Of a stretch of DNA of 64,000 nucleotides, positions 40,415 to 49,630 are shown in pieces. The notes under the pieces were generated by a model, which saw only the letters and a list, made by a program, of their open reading frames with translations, did no database searches and was not told the DNA's origin. How positions within the stretch are numbered: position 1 is the stretch's first letter; each line of letters starts with the position of its first letter. Made by a program: the position numbers and the translations under genes. Origin of the DNA: Agromyces ramosus (GTDB lineage: Bacteria; Actinomycetota; Actinomycetes; Actinomycetales; Microbacteriaceae); assembly GCF_004216665.1 (NCBI RefSeq), contig NZ_SGWY01000003.1, positions 620,001 to 684,000 of the forward strand, in the 5' to 3' direction.

Positions 40415-43400
40415 ATGATCGCCAGCCTCGCTGCGTTCGCGGCCGTCGCGCTCCTGACCCCGCTCGCCACGAGGCTGCTCGGGCGCCGCGTCTTCGCGGT
40501 GATCGCCCTGGTGCCCGCCGCGGTGTTCGTGCTCCTGCTCACGTGGCTGCCGGGGGTGGTGGCGGGCGAGCCCGTGGTCGAATTCGTGCCCTGGATCCCG
40601 CAGCTCGGCATCGCGCTCTCGTTCCGGCTCGACGCGCTCGCGCTGCTGCTCGCCCTCATCGTCACGGGCGTCGGCGCCCTCGTGCTGCTCTACTGCGTGC
40701 ACTACTTCGCCGACGACGAACCCGCGCTCGGCCGGTTCGCCGCGCTGCTGCTCGCGTTCGCGGGTGTGATGCTCGGCCTCGTCACCTCCGACGACGTGTT
40801 CCTGCTGTTCACGTTCTGGGAGGCCACGAGCGTGCTCTCGTACCTCCTCATCGGCCATTACACCGGCAGGAAGGAGAGCCGCGGTGCGGCCCTGCAGGCG
40901 CTGACCGTCACCACGTTCGGGGGCCTCGCGATGCTCGTCGGCCTCGTGGTGCTTGTCGTCGCGGGCGGCACGAGCTCGCTCGCCGAGCTCGTCGCCGAGC
41001 CGGTCACCGGCCCGGCGGCCGAGTGGGGCGTCGCGCTGGTGCTCGTCGGGGCGATCTCGAAGAGCGCGCTCGTGCCGTTCCACTTCTGGCTCCCGGCCGC
41101 GATGGCCGCACCGACCCCGGTCTCGGCGTACCTGCACGCCGCCGCCATGGTCAAGGCGGGCGTCTACCTCGTGGCCCGCCTCGCCCCCGGCTACGCCGAC
41201 ACCGCCGTCTGGCATCCGATCGTCATCGCCCTCGGCGTCCTCACGATGCTCGCGGGCGGCTGGCGTGCCCTGCGCCAGTACGACCTCAAGCTGCTCCTCG
41301 CCTACGGCACCGTGAGCCAGCTCGGCTTCCTCGTGCTCGTCACGGGATACGGCACGCGCGACGCCGCGCTCGCCGGCGTGGCCCTCCTGCTCGCGCATGC
41401 GCTCTTCAAGGCATCGCTGTTCCTCGTCGTCGGCATCGTCGACCACGCGGCGGGTACGCGCGACTGGCGCAAGCTCTCGGGGCTCGGCCGACGGATGCCC
41501 GTGATCGCGACGATCGCGATCGTGGCCGCCGCCTCGATGGCCGGCCTGCCCCCGCTGCTCGGCTTCGTCGCCAAGGAGGCCGTGTTCACCGCGTTCCTCG
41601 ACGCCGCGGCTGCGGGCGAGCCGTGGGCGTGGGTGGCGCTGTCCGGCGCGTTCCTCGGCTCGGTGCTGACGGTCGCGTACACCGTTCGATTCGCGTGGGG
41701 CGCGTTCGCCGCGAAGGAGGGCGTCTCGCCCACGCCGCTGGAGGCCGGCAGCCGCGCTATCGGCGTCGCCCCCGGCGTCCTCTCCGCCGCGAGCCTCGTC
41801 TTCGCCGTCGCGATCGCGTCCATCGAACCGCTGCTCGCCGCCTACGCCGACGAGCTCCCCGGTCCCGAGGCGTACCACCTCGCGCTCTGGCACGGCCTCG
41901 AGCCGGCCCTCTGGATCTCGCTCGCCGTCTTCGCCCTCGGCGCGCTGCTCGTGTGGGGACGACAGCGAGTGGCCCGGTTGCAGGCGGCTGTGTCGCCGAT
42001 GGTCGACTCCGCGCGCGGCTACCTCGGCATCGTCTCGGTCGTCGACCGGCTCGCGGCCGCCGTCACGACCGCGATCCAGCACCGCGGGCTGCCCGGCTAC
42101 CTCGCGATCATCGTCACCGTGTTCGTCGGCGGCCTCGGTGCGGCATCCGTCATGAACACCACCTGGCCCGAGGGCATCCGGCTCTGGGACTACCCGTCGC
42201 AGCCGTTCCTCGCGTTCGTCATGGGTGTGGCCGCCGTCGCCGCGGCGACCGTGCGCCAGCGAATGACCGCGGTGCTGCTGGTCAGCGTCACCGGATACGG
42301 GCTCGTGCTGCTCTTCGGCATGTCGGGCGCACCCGACCTCGCCCTCACGCAGGCGCTCGTCGAGACCATCGTGCTCGTGGTGTTCGTGCTCGTGCTGCGC
42401 CGCCTCCCCAGGCAGATCGCCCAGCGCAACCCGCCCGTGCACAAGGTCGCGCGCGGCATCATCGGCGTGCTCGCCGGCACCGTGATGGGCGTGATCGGGC
42501 TCGTCGCGCTCGGCGCCCGCATCCGGCCGACGATCGCCGAGGGGCTTCCGGCGCTCGCCATCGAGGCGCACGGCAGGAACATCGTCAACGTGATGCTCGT
42601 CGACATCCGCGCCTGGGACACGCTCGGCGAGATCTCGGTGCTGGTGGCCGTGGCGACCGGCGTCGCGAGCCTCATCTTCGTGTCGGGCCGCACGGGCGGG
42701 GCACCCCGGCTCGACGACCTCGACGACGACGTGGTGCCGGTCGACCGTCGCGAGCGCCTCCGCCCGGTGCCCGAGCACGCGGCGAGCATCCGCGCGCCCC
42801 GCACGAGCCTCGCCGACACCGAGGGCGAATCGGATGCCGCGGCCGAGGCCGCCTCCACGCGGCAGACCTGGCTCCTCGCCGGGCGCACGATCTCGCCCCG
42901 CAACCGGTCGATCCTCATCGAGGTGCTGGTGCGCCTGCTCTTCCACCCCGCGATCATCGTGTCGGTGTTCCTGCTCTTCGTCGGGCACAACGCCCCCGGC
43001 GGCGGGTTCGCCGGCGGGCTCCTCGCCGGCCTCGCACTCGTGGCGCGCTACCTCGCCGGCGGCCGCTACGAGCTCGGCGAGGCCGCGCCCGTCGATGCCG
43101 GCCGCCTGCTCGGCACCGGCCTCCTGCTCGCCGCGGGCACGGCGACGGGCTCGCTCCTCTTCGGGGGCGCGCCGCTCGAGTCGGCGTGGTTCGAGGCCGA
43201 GGTCCCGGTGCTCGGCACCATCTCGATCGGCACCTCGACGCTCTTCGACATCGGCGTGTACCTCGTCGTGGTGGGCCTCGTGCTCGACATCCTGCGGTCG
43301 CTCGGCGGCGAGGTCGACCGGCAGGAGGAGAAGGCGGGCGACGAGGGCGAGGAGGGGGGCGACCTCGACGCGGGCGGCGCCGAGGCGATCGACCAGGGCG

Positions 43401-43501
43401 AGGGTCCCGAGATCGCCGAGCGGCCGGAGCACACCGACGCCGAGCTCGAGACGCCGCTCACGAGGCCGACGGCGCGAGCCGCCGAGGAGGCCCGCCCATG
43501 A
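40415..43501 (+). CDS. mrpA: Mrp Na+/H+ antiporter subunit A with fused subunit B domain
   Basis: A 1028-residue polytopic membrane protein. Residues 1-500 are a NuoL-like proton channel (FLLFTFWEATSVLSYLLIGHY, ISKSALVPFHFWLPAAMAAPTPVSAYLHAAAMVKAG). The later MnhB-like part (RNRSILIEVLVRLLFHPAIIV, VGHNAPGGGFAGGL) is fused, so no separate mrpB exists. An acidic tail follows. It is the first gene of mrpACDEFG, all joined by 4-bp overlaps. The complex exchanges cytoplasmic Na+ for H+ and supports pH and salt tolerance. ATG 40415 has gcgaggagggtgg upstream, and TAGACT at 40375 is a likely -10. Confidence 0.93.
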   Translation: MIASLAAFAAVALLTPLATRLLGRRVFAVIALVPAAVFVLLLTWLPGVVAGEPVVEFVPWIPQLGIALSFRLDALALLLALIVTGVGALVLLYCVHYFADDEPALGRFAALLLAFAGVMLGLVTSDDVFLLFTFWEATSVLSYLLIGHYTGRKESRGAALQALTVTTFGGLAMLVGLVVLVVAGGTSSLAELVAEPVTGPAAEWGVALVLVGAISKSALVPFHFWLPAAMAAPTPVSAYLHAAAMVKAGVYLVARLAPGYADTAVWHPIVIALGVLTMLAGGWRALRQYDLKLLLAYGTVSQLGFLVLVTGYGTRDAALAGVALLLAHALFKASLFLVVGIVDHAAGTRDWRKLSGLGRRMPVIATIAIVAAASMAGLPPLLGFVAKEAVFTAFLDAAAAGEPWAWVALSGAFLGSVLTVAYTVRFAWGAFAAKEGVSPTPLEAGSRAIGVAPGVLSAASLVFAVAIASIEPLLAAYADELPGPEAYHLALWHGLEPALWISLAVFALGALLVWGRQRVARLQAAVSPMVDSARGYLGIVSVVDRLAAAVTTAIQHRGLPGYLAIIVTVFVGGLGAASVMNTTWPEGIRLWDYPSQPFLAFVMGVAAVAAATVRQRMTAVLLVSVTGYGLVLLFGMSGAPDLALTQALVETIVLVVFVLVLRRLPRQIAQRNPPVHKVARGIIGVLAGTVMGVIGLVALGARIRPTIAEGLPALAIEAHGRNIVNVMLVDIRAWDTLGEISVLVAVATGVASLIFVSGRTGGAPRLDDLDDDVVPVDRRERLRPVPEHAASIRAPRTSLADTEGESDAAAEAASTRQTWLLAGRTISPRNRSILIEVLVRLLFHPAIIVSVFLLFVGHNAPGGGFAGGLLAGLALVARYLAGGRYELGEAAPVDAGRLLGTGLLLAAGTATGSLLFGGAPLESAWFEAEVPVLGTISIGTSTLFDIGVYLVVVGLVLDILRSLGGEVDRQEEKAGDEGEEGGDLDAGGAEAIDQGEGPEIAERPEHTDAELETPLTRPTARAAEEARP

Positions 43502-44019
43502 CCGCGTCGCTCACCCTCGTGGTGCTCATGGCCGTGCTGTTCGGCGCGGGCATCTCGATCATGCTCGAGCGCAGCCTCACCCGCGTGCTCATCGGCTTCC
43601 TGCTCGTCGGCAACGCGGTGAACATCCTCATCTACCTCATGAGCGGCACGCCGGGCCTCGCCCCGATCCTCAACGAGGGCGTCGACCCCGCCGAGATCTC
43701 CGACCCGCTCCCGCAGGCGTTCGTCCTCACCGCGATCGTGATCAACCTCGGCATCACCGCCTTCATGCTCGCCCTCATCTACCGCTCGTGGTGGCTCGCC
43801 CAGCTCGGCGCGAAGGGCGACCTCATCGACGACGAGGAGGAGGACGCGCAGGACGCCGAGGAGGCCGCCGTCCTCATCCGCAGCTCAGCCGATGACGACC
43901 GGGCCATCCAGGAGATCATCGACGCGAGCGACGAGGAGCCCGACGAGGACCTCGAGTCCGAGGCATCCGCCCGCGACGCCGGCGAGCGCGACCTCGACGA
44001 CGAGGAGGTGCGCCGATGA
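43498..44019 (+). CDS. mrpC: Mrp antiporter subunit C with long acidic tail
   Basis: A 173-residue NuoK-like subunit. Three hydrophobic helices occupy 1-100 (MAVLFGAGISIMLERSLTRVLIGFLLVGNAVN). The usual length is about 115; here residues 108-173 form a charged, mainly Asp/Glu tail (DLIDDEEEDAQDAEEAA and later SDEEPDEDLESEAS). The ATG overlaps mrpA by 4 bp. The tail would lie on the cytoplasmic side and could interact with other subunits; its role is unknown. Confidence 0.92.
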   Translation: MTASLTLVVLMAVLFGAGISIMLERSLTRVLIGFLLVGNAVNILIYLMSGTPGLAPILNEGVDPAEISDPLPQAFVLTAIVINLGITAFMLALIYRSWWLAQLGAKGDLIDDEEEDAQDAEEAAVLIRSSADDDRAIQEIIDASDEEPDEDLESEASARDAGERDLDDEEVRR

Positions 44020-45602
44020 CCGCCGCGCTCGTGCCCCTCGTGGTGCTGCTGCCGCTGCTCGGCGCGGCGTCCGCGCTCATCCTCGGCCGCCACCGCCGGG
44101 CGCAGATGGTCGTGAGCACCACGGTGCTCGCGGGCGTCGTCGTGATCGCGGCGATGCTGCTCATCGCCGTCGACGCCGGGGCGCCGACCGTCGTGGCGGT
44201 CGGCGGGTGGGAGGCCCCGTTCGGCATCGTGCTCGTCGTCGACCGGCTGTCGGCGATGATGCTGCTGATCTCGGCGATCGTGTTGCTCGTGGTGCTCCTC
44301 TACGCCGTCAGGCAGGGCGTCGCCGACCGGCACCGCGAGACCCCGGTCTCGATCTTCCACCCGAGCTACCTGATCCTGTCGGCCGGCGTCTTCGACGCGT
44401 TCATCGCGGGCGACCTCTTCAACCTCTACGTCGGGTTCGAGATCCTGCTGTCGGCGAGCTACGTGCTGCTCACGCTCGGCGGCACCGGCGAGCGCATCCG
44501 GGCCGGCGTCACCTACATCATCGTGAGCCTCGTCTCGTCGCTGTTCTTCCTCAGCGCGATCGCCCTCGTCTACGGCGCCACCGGAACCGTGAACATGGCG
44601 CAGCTCTCGGTGCGCATCGCCGAGCTGCCCGCGAACGTGCAGCTCATCCTGCACCTGCTGCTGCTCATCGCGTTCGGCATCAAGGCGGCGATCTTCCCCC
44701 TGTCGTTCTGGCTGCCCGACTCGTATCCGACGGCACCGGCACCGGTCACCGCGGTGTTCGCCGGCCTGCTCACGAAGGTGGGCGTCTACGCCATCATCCG
44801 CACCGAGACGCTGATCTTCGCCGAGAACGACCTGACGGTGCTGCTCCTGGTGGTCGGCGGGCTCACGATGCTCATCGGCATCCTCGGCGCGCTCACGCAG
44901 GCCGACATCAAGCGACTGCTCTCGTTCACCCTCGTCAGCCACATCGGCTACATGATCTTCGGCATCGGGGTCGGCTCGCAGCTCGGCTACGCGGCCACCA
45001 TCTACTACGTCGTGCACCACATCACGGTGCAGACGACCCTGTTCCTCACCACCGGCCTCATCGAGCGGTTCGGCGGCGCCACGTCGATCAACCGCCTCGC
45101 CGGGCTGCTCAAGGCGTCGCCCCTGCTCGCGATCCTCTTCTTCATCCCCGCCCTGAACCTGGGCGGCATCCCGCCGTTCTCGGGCTTCCTCGGCAAGGTC
45201 GGGCTCTTCCTCGCGGGCGCCGACGATGCCGACGCAGCGGATGCCGCGGGCATGGCTTGGCTCGTCTGGGCCGTGATCGCGGCGGGCGCGATCACCTCGC
45301 TCATCACGCTGTACGCGCTGACGCGCTTCTGGAACATGGCATTCTGGCGCGGACGCCGGGAGCTCGAGGGCTACGAGTCGGTGCTGCTCGGCTCGGTGCA
45401 GGAGGCACCCGAGGGGGCGACCGTCACGGCGACCCGGACGACTCCCGTCATGATGGTGGCCGCGACGACGGCGCTCGTGGTCGTGACCCTGCTGCTCACG
45501 GCCTTCGCCGGTCCCATCTTCGACTTCGCGGATCGTGCGGCCGCGGGCCTCATCGACCCCGCGACCTACGTCTCGCTCGTGTTCCCGGGGGGCATCCGAT
45601 GA
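44016..45602 (+). CDS. mrpD: Mrp antiporter subunit D
   Basis: A 528-residue NuoM/N-like membrane subunit with about 14 helices. FEILLSASYVLLTLGG, FGIKAAIFPLSFWLPDSYPTAPAPVTAVFAGLLTKVGVYAI carry the conserved Lys and Glu of the proton path. The ATG overlaps the mrpC stop by 4 bp. With MrpA it forms the ion-translocating core. Confidence 0.93.
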   Translation: MTAALVPLVVLLPLLGAASALILGRHRRAQMVVSTTVLAGVVVIAAMLLIAVDAGAPTVVAVGGWEAPFGIVLVVDRLSAMMLLISAIVLLVVLLYAVRQGVADRHRETPVSIFHPSYLILSAGVFDAFIAGDLFNLYVGFEILLSASYVLLTLGGTGERIRAGVTYIIVSLVSSLFFLSAIALVYGATGTVNMAQLSVRIAELPANVQLILHLLLLIAFGIKAAIFPLSFWLPDSYPTAPAPVTAVFAGLLTKVGVYAIIRTETLIFAENDLTVLLLVVGGLTMLIGILGALTQADIKRLLSFTLVSHIGYMIFGIGVGSQLGYAATIYYVVHHITVQTTLFLTTGLIERFGGATSINRLAGLLKASPLLAILFFIPALNLGGIPPFSGFLGKVGLFLAGADDADAADAAGMAWLVWAVIAAGAITSLITLYALTRFWNMAFWRGRRELEGYESVLLGSVQEAPEGATVTATRTTPVMMVAATTALVVVTLLLTAFAGPIFDFADRAAAGLIDPATYVSLVFPGGIR

Positions 45603-46231
45603 CCCGGCCCGAGCTCGAGGTGTCGCGCTGGCGGTCGGTGTGGCGCCAGCTGCCGCTCCTCATCGCCCTCGTCGCGCTCTGGCTGTTCCTCTGGGACCAC
45701 ATCGACGCGCTCACCATCGTCACGGGCGTACTGCTCGCGGTCGCGGTGACGCGCGTGCTCTACCTGCCGCCCGTACTCCTCAGCGGGCGGTTCAACCCGT
45801 GGCGCGGGCTGCTGCTCGGCCTTCGCATGATGTTCGACGTGGTGGTCGCGTCGTTGCAGGTGGCGTTCTTCGCCGTGAACCCCCGCTGGCAGCCGATGAA
45901 TGCGATCATCGCGGTGCAGCTGCTCACGCGCTCCGACCTCGTCACGACGCTCACGGCCGAGGCGATCTCGGTCGTGCCCGGCACCGTCGTCGTCGACATC
46001 GACCGCGAGCGCGGGCTGCTCTACCTGCACGCGCTCGGCACCCGCACCCCCGCCGACATCGATCGCGTGCGACACCACGTGCTCGGCACGGAGGAGCGCA
46101 TCGTGCTCGCCATCGGCACCGGAGCCCAGGCCGCCTCCATTCGCGCGGCCCGCCGCGAACGCCGTGCGGGCATCACGCCCGCGCGCCGCGGCTCCACTCC
46201 AGACCGCTCCCAGGACGGAGGACCATCGTGA
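45599..46231 (+). CDS. mrpE: Mrp antiporter subunit E
   Basis: A 210-residue subunit. Two N-terminal helices (LPLLIALVALWLFLWDHIDA) precede a soluble C-terminal domain with LTAEAISVVPGTVVVDIDRERGLLYLHAL, the defining MnhE region. The end is basic and longer than in Bacillus homologues. Start and stop overlap mrpD and mrpF by 4 bp. It is needed for assembly or full activity of the complex in studied species. Confidence 0.92.
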   Translation: MTRPELEVSRWRSVWRQLPLLIALVALWLFLWDHIDALTIVTGVLLAVAVTRVLYLPPVLLSGRFNPWRGLLLGLRMMFDVVVASLQVAFFAVNPRWQPMNAIIAVQLLTRSDLVTTLTAEAISVVPGTVVVDIDRERGLLYLHALGTRTPADIDRVRHHVLGTEERIVLAIGTGAQAASIRAARRERRAGITPARRGSTPDRSQDGGPS

Positions 46232-46500
46232 CGTTCCTCAGCGTGGTGAGCGTCGTCGCCGGCATCATGTTCGGCATCGGCGCCATCGCCGCGGTCATCC
46301 GCATCATCCGCGGCCCCTCGATCCTCGATCGCGCGCTCGCGACCGACGTGCTGCTCGCCATCGCGATCTGCGCGCTCGGCGCGGAGATGGCGCTCAACCG
46401 GCACACCGACACCCTCGTCGTGATGCTCATCCTCGCGATGTTCGCGGTGGTCGGCTCGATCTCGATCGCACGGTTCATGGCGAAGCAGGACGCCTCATGA
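46228..46500 (+). CDS. mrpF: Mrp antiporter subunit F
   Basis: A 90-residue subunit with three helices. IRIIRGPSILDRALATDVLLA is the MnhF/PhaF signature, including the conserved Asp in the second helix. It starts at a GTG that overlaps the mrpE stop (GTGA). Confidence 0.93.
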   Translation: MTFLSVVSVVAGIMFGIGAIAAVIRIIRGPSILDRALATDVLLAIAICALGAEMALNRHTDTLVVMLILAMFAVVGSISIARFMAKQDAS

Positions 46501-46859
46501 GCGCCGCCGAGATCGCCGTCGGGCTGCTCATCCTCGTCAGCGCCTTCCTCTCGATGGCCGCCGGCATCGGCATCGTGCGCTTCCCCGACGTGCTGACGCG
46601 GCTGCACGCCGCGACGAAGCCGCAGGTGCTCGGGCTCGCCGCCGTGCTGGTCGCGATCGTGCTGCAGGTGCCGACGTGGGGCGTGCTCACCACGGTGGTG
46701 CTCGTGATGACGTTCCAGCTGCTCACGCAGCCGATGACGGCGCACATGCTCGGGCGCTCGGCCTACCGCACCGACCACGTGCGGCGCGACCTGCTGATCG
46801 AGGACGACCTCGGCCACGACATCGAGGAGCACGACCAGGAGGAGGGCGCGGCGCGCTGA
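46497..46859 (+). CDS. mrpG: Mrp antiporter subunit G
   Basis: A 120-residue subunit with three helices and a charged C-terminus. GIGIVRFPDVLTRLHAATKPQ is the MnhG/PhaG signature, and MTFQLLTQPMTAHMLGRSAY follows. It closes the operon; no strong hairpin follows, and the next feature is an octamer array. Confidence 0.93.
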   Translation: MSAAEIAVGLLILVSAFLSMAAGIGIVRFPDVLTRLHAATKPQVLGLAAVLVAIVLQVPTWGVLTTVVLVMTFQLLTQPMTAHMLGRSAYRTDHVRRDLLIEDDLGHDIEEHDQEEGAAR

Positions 46860-46941
46860 CCCGCCGGCGATACGAATGACGCGATCGTCGTGATCGCCCG
46901 CCCCCGAGAGACGCGTCCCAATCAGGGGAAGCGGCACCGGA

Positions 46942-46981
46942 GTACCGAATTATCGAAGTACCGAGGTATCGAAGTACCGAA
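46942..46981. repeat. Octamer array: five contiguous 8-bp units
   Basis: GTACCGAA, TTATCGAA, GTACCGAG, GTATCGAA, GTACCGAA (46942-46981), consensus KTAYCGAR. It lies in the 149-bp gap between the converging mrpG and enoyl-CoA hydratase genes. The period equals the two other arrays in the window but the sequence differs from both. No RHH/MNT-like gene adjoins this copy. Confidence 0.88.
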
Positions 46982-47008
46982 GCGGGGGCGCGCCGCCGGA
47001 GCCGGACC

Positions 47009-47794
47009 TCAGCCGCGGCCGGTGAACGCCGGCTTGCGCTTCTGCTGGAAGGCGGCGAAGCCCTCGCGGTAGTCCTCGGTGTCGCACAGCGCGGCCTGGG
47101 CGCGGTTCTCCTCATCCATCGACTGCCAGAGCCCCAGCCGCTGGTCGCGGAGCGAGGCGACGAGCGCCTTGGACGCGACGAACGCCTGGGTGGCCCCGGA
47201 TGCCGCGACGCGGGCCGCGGCGCGGGCGGCATCCGTCACCTCGTCGGCGGGGAAGACCTGCGAGAACAGGCCGGAGGCCACCGCCTCGGTGCCCGACATG
47301 AGCCGGCCCGTGACGATGAGGTCCATGGTGCGGTGCGCGCCGAGCCGCTCGACGAAGAGCGCGTGGCCGCCGGAGTCGAGGGTCGCGCCGAGGTTCGCGA
47401 ACGGCGAGCCGATCTTCGCGGTGTCGGCGACGTACACGATGTCGCTCGCGATGAGCAGGCCCAGCCCGACGCCGAGGCAGGCGCCGTGCGCGACCGCGAA
47501 CGTCGGCACCGGCAGGGACGCCATGCGCTCGAGGAGCGGCTGCACGAGTCCGCCGAGGTACCCGAGCACGTCGTCGTCGCGCGGGTCGACACCGGAGATG
47601 TCGCGCCCCGCGCAGAACGCGCGGCCCTCGCCGCGCAGCACGAGGGCGCGCACCTCGCCCGTCCCCGCCAGGCGCTCGGCCTCCGCGTACGCGTCGGACA
47701 GCTCGGCGAGGCCGGCCGGGTCGAGCGCGTTGAGCTTCTCGGGTGCGTCCAGCACGACCTCGGCGACGCCGTCGGCCACGGTGAGTTCGATCAT
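47009..47794 (-). CDS. Enoyl-CoA hydratase/isomerase (PaaG-like)
   Basis: A 261-residue crotonase-fold enzyme. AFCAGRDISGV and AHGACLGVGLGLLIASDIV form the oxyanion hole, and the stretch KIGSPFANLGATLDSGG fits the isomerase PaaG more than a plain hydratase. It is the last gene of the paa run, 49 bp after paaE. In the pathway PaaG turns the ring epoxide of phenylacetyl-CoA into oxepin-CoA. Other hydratase roles cannot be excluded. Confidence 0.82.
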   Translation of the reverse strand: MIELTVADGVAEVVLDAPEKLNALDPAGLAELSDAYAEAERLAGTGEVRALVLRGEGRAFCAGRDISGVDPRDDDVLGYLGGLVQPLLERMASLPVPTFAVAHGACLGVGLGLLIASDIVYVADTAKIGSPFANLGATLDSGGHALFVERLGAHRTMDLIVTGRLMSGTEAVASGLFSQVFPADEVTDAARAAARVAASGATQAFVASKALVASLRDQRLGLWQSMDEENRAQAALCDTEDYREGFAAFQQKRKPAFTGRG

Positions 47795-47843
47795 GATGCT
47801 CCGTTCGGCGGGTCCTCGTCGACCCGTTCGCAGGGTATCGGCG

Positions 47844-49067
47844 TCAGACGTCGTAGTCGACGACGACGCGGTCGGACTTGGGGTGCGACTGGCAGGTGAG
47901 CACGTACCCGCGCTCCAGCTCGTCGGGTTCGAGCGCGTAGTTCTCGGTCATCGCGACGCTGCCCTCGAGCACGCGTGCGCGGCAGGTGCCGCACACGCCG
48001 CCCGCGCAGGCGAACGGCACGTCGGGCCGCACGCGAAGGGCCGCGTTGAGGATCGACTCGTTCGCCGAGACCGGGCTGTCGACCGTCGACGACTGCCCGT
48101 CCAGCGTGAACTCGATCGCGACCGTCGGCTCGCCGCGCTCGACCACCACCGGGCGCCCGTGCCGCGGTTCGACGCGGTCGGCGTCGGTCGTGAACAGCTC
48201 GTAGCGCACGTGCGACGCGTCGACGCCCTTCGCCTCGAGGGTGTCGCGCGCGAGCTGCACGAGCTCGAACGGACCGCACAGGAACCACTCGTCGACGGTC
48301 TCGGGGCGGATCAGCACGTCGAGCATCTGCTCGAGCTTCGGCGCGTCGATGCGGCCGGAGAGAAGCGGCGCCGTGCGCTGCTCCCGCGAGAGCACGTGGT
48401 GCAGCGCGAGCCGCGACGGGTAGCGGTCCTTCAGCTCGGCCAGCTCCTCGAGGAACATCACGTCGAGAGTCGACCGGTTCGTGTAGACGAGCTCGAACTC
48501 CGAGGTCTCGCTGCGGGCGAGCACGGCGTGGGCGAGCGCCATGAGCGGCGTGATGCCCGATCCGGCGGCGATGCCCACGACGTGCTTGCCGTCGAGCGCG
48601 TCGAGCGCCGAGGTGAACGTGCCCTGCGGGCTCATCACGTCGAGCGCGTCGCCGGGCGCGAGCTCGCTCGTCGCCCACGTCGAGAAGCGCCCGCCGAGGT
48701 CGCGCTTGATGGCGACCGAGATGCTGCCCCGCACGGGCGGGCGGCAGATCGAGTAGCTTCGCCGCAGTTCGTGGCCGTCGAAGTCCCTGCGCAGGGCGAC
48801 GTACTGGCCGGGCAGGTACGTGTAGTCGTCGGCGAGCTGCTCGGGCACCGCGAAGGTGACCTCGACCGCGTCGGCGGTGAGCTGGCGCACCTCGGCGACC
48901 TCCAGGGAGTGGAAGCGCGCCCGCCGGCGCTTGGCGGCGTCGTCCGTGGACAGGGACTCGCCGCCGACCGTCGAGGCGAGGAACGCCGACGCGACGGCGG
49001 CATCCGGGCGCCGGCCCATGCTCGCATCGGGGCGGGCCGTCGTGGACCCGAGGTTGCGGGCCGCCAT
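47844..49067 (-). CDS. paaE: Phenylacetyl-CoA epoxidase reductase subunit PaaE
   Basis: A 407-residue NAD(P)H-dependent reductase. The FNR-like part has YLPGQYVALRRDFDGHELRRSYSI (FAD) and VVGIAAGSGITPLMALAHA (nucleotide site); a C-terminal plant-type 2Fe-2S domain has PFACAGGVCGTCRARVLEG and YVLTCQSHP. It passes electrons to PaaA. The first 45 residues are an unconserved extension. Its ATG overlaps the paaD stop by one base (TGATG). Confidence 0.93.
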   Translation of the reverse strand: MAARNLGSTTARPDASMGRRPDAAVASAFLASTVGGESLSTDDAAKRRRARFHSLEVAEVRQLTADAVEVTFAVPEQLADDYTYLPGQYVALRRDFDGHELRRSYSICRPPVRGSISVAIKRDLGGRFSTWATSELAPGDALDVMSPQGTFTSALDALDGKHVVGIAAGSGITPLMALAHAVLARSETSEFELVYTNRSTLDVMFLEELAELKDRYPSRLALHHVLSREQRTAPLLSGRIDAPKLEQMLDVLIRPETVDEWFLCGPFELVQLARDTLEAKGVDASHVRYELFTTDADRVEPRHGRPVVVERGEPTVAIEFTLDGQSSTVDSPVSANESILNAALRVRPDVPFACAGGVCGTCRARVLEGSVAMTENYALEPDELERGYVLTCQSHPKSDRVVVDYDV

Positions 49068-49630
49068 CAGAGCACCTTGAAGTAGTCGAACGGCTCGAGG
49101 CAGTCGCGGCACTCGTAGAGCGCCTTGCACGACGTCGAACCGAAGCGGGCGAGCTCGCGGGTGTTGAGCGAGTCGCAGCGCGGGCACTTCACGGCGAGCT
49201 GCAGGCGCACCGGCCCGGAGCCGCGCACGGCGGCGCGACCCGTCGGCGCCTGGATGCCGTAGCGACGCAGCTTCTCCTTGCCGGCGTCGCTCATCCAGTC
49301 GGTGGTCCACGCGGGCGCGAGCACGAGGTCGACCCGCACGTCGGCGTAGCCGGCATGCGTGAGCGCGAGCACCACGTCGTCGCGCATCGCCTCGAGCGCG
49401 GGGCATCCGCTGTACGTGGGCGTCAGCTGCACGCGCACCGCGCCGTCGTCGTCGAGCTCCACGGAGCGCAGCACGCCCAGGTCCTCGATGGTGAGCACCG
49501 GGACCTCGGGGTCGGTCACGGTCGCGGCGACGTCCCACGCGCGGCGGGCCGCGGCGTCGGCGGGCACGGGCCGGGCGACGGATGCCTCGCGCACCGCGCC
49601 CTCGGCCTCGGCCACGGCCGGGGTCACCAT
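49067..49630 (-). CDS. paaD: Phenylacetate degradation protein PaaD (PaaJ)
   Basis: A 187-residue protein with a DUF59/MIP18-like domain (TDPEVPVLTIEDLGVLRSVEL, PTYSGCPALEAM) and a C-terminal zinc ribbon (CPRCDSLNT, ECRDCLEPFDYFKVL). It is thought to help Fe-S or di-iron assembly of the epoxidase. The ATG at 49630 overlaps the paaC end by 7 bp. Confidence 0.92.
   Translation of the reverse strand: MVTPAVAEAEGAVREASVARPVPADAAARRAWDVAATVTDPEVPVLTIEDLGVLRSVELDDDGAVRVQLTPTYSGCPALEAMRDDVVLALTHAGYADVRVDLVLAPAWTTDWMSDAGKEKLRRYGIQAPTGRAAVRGSGPVRLQLAVKCPRCDSLNTRELARFGSTSCKALYECRDCLEPFDYFKVL

Noticed and set aside
39398..43432. A 1344-codon minus-strand ORF opposite mrpA
   Set aside because: Antisense shadow of a high-GC gene; only its last 285 codons (39398-40255) are a real sulfurtransferase gene.
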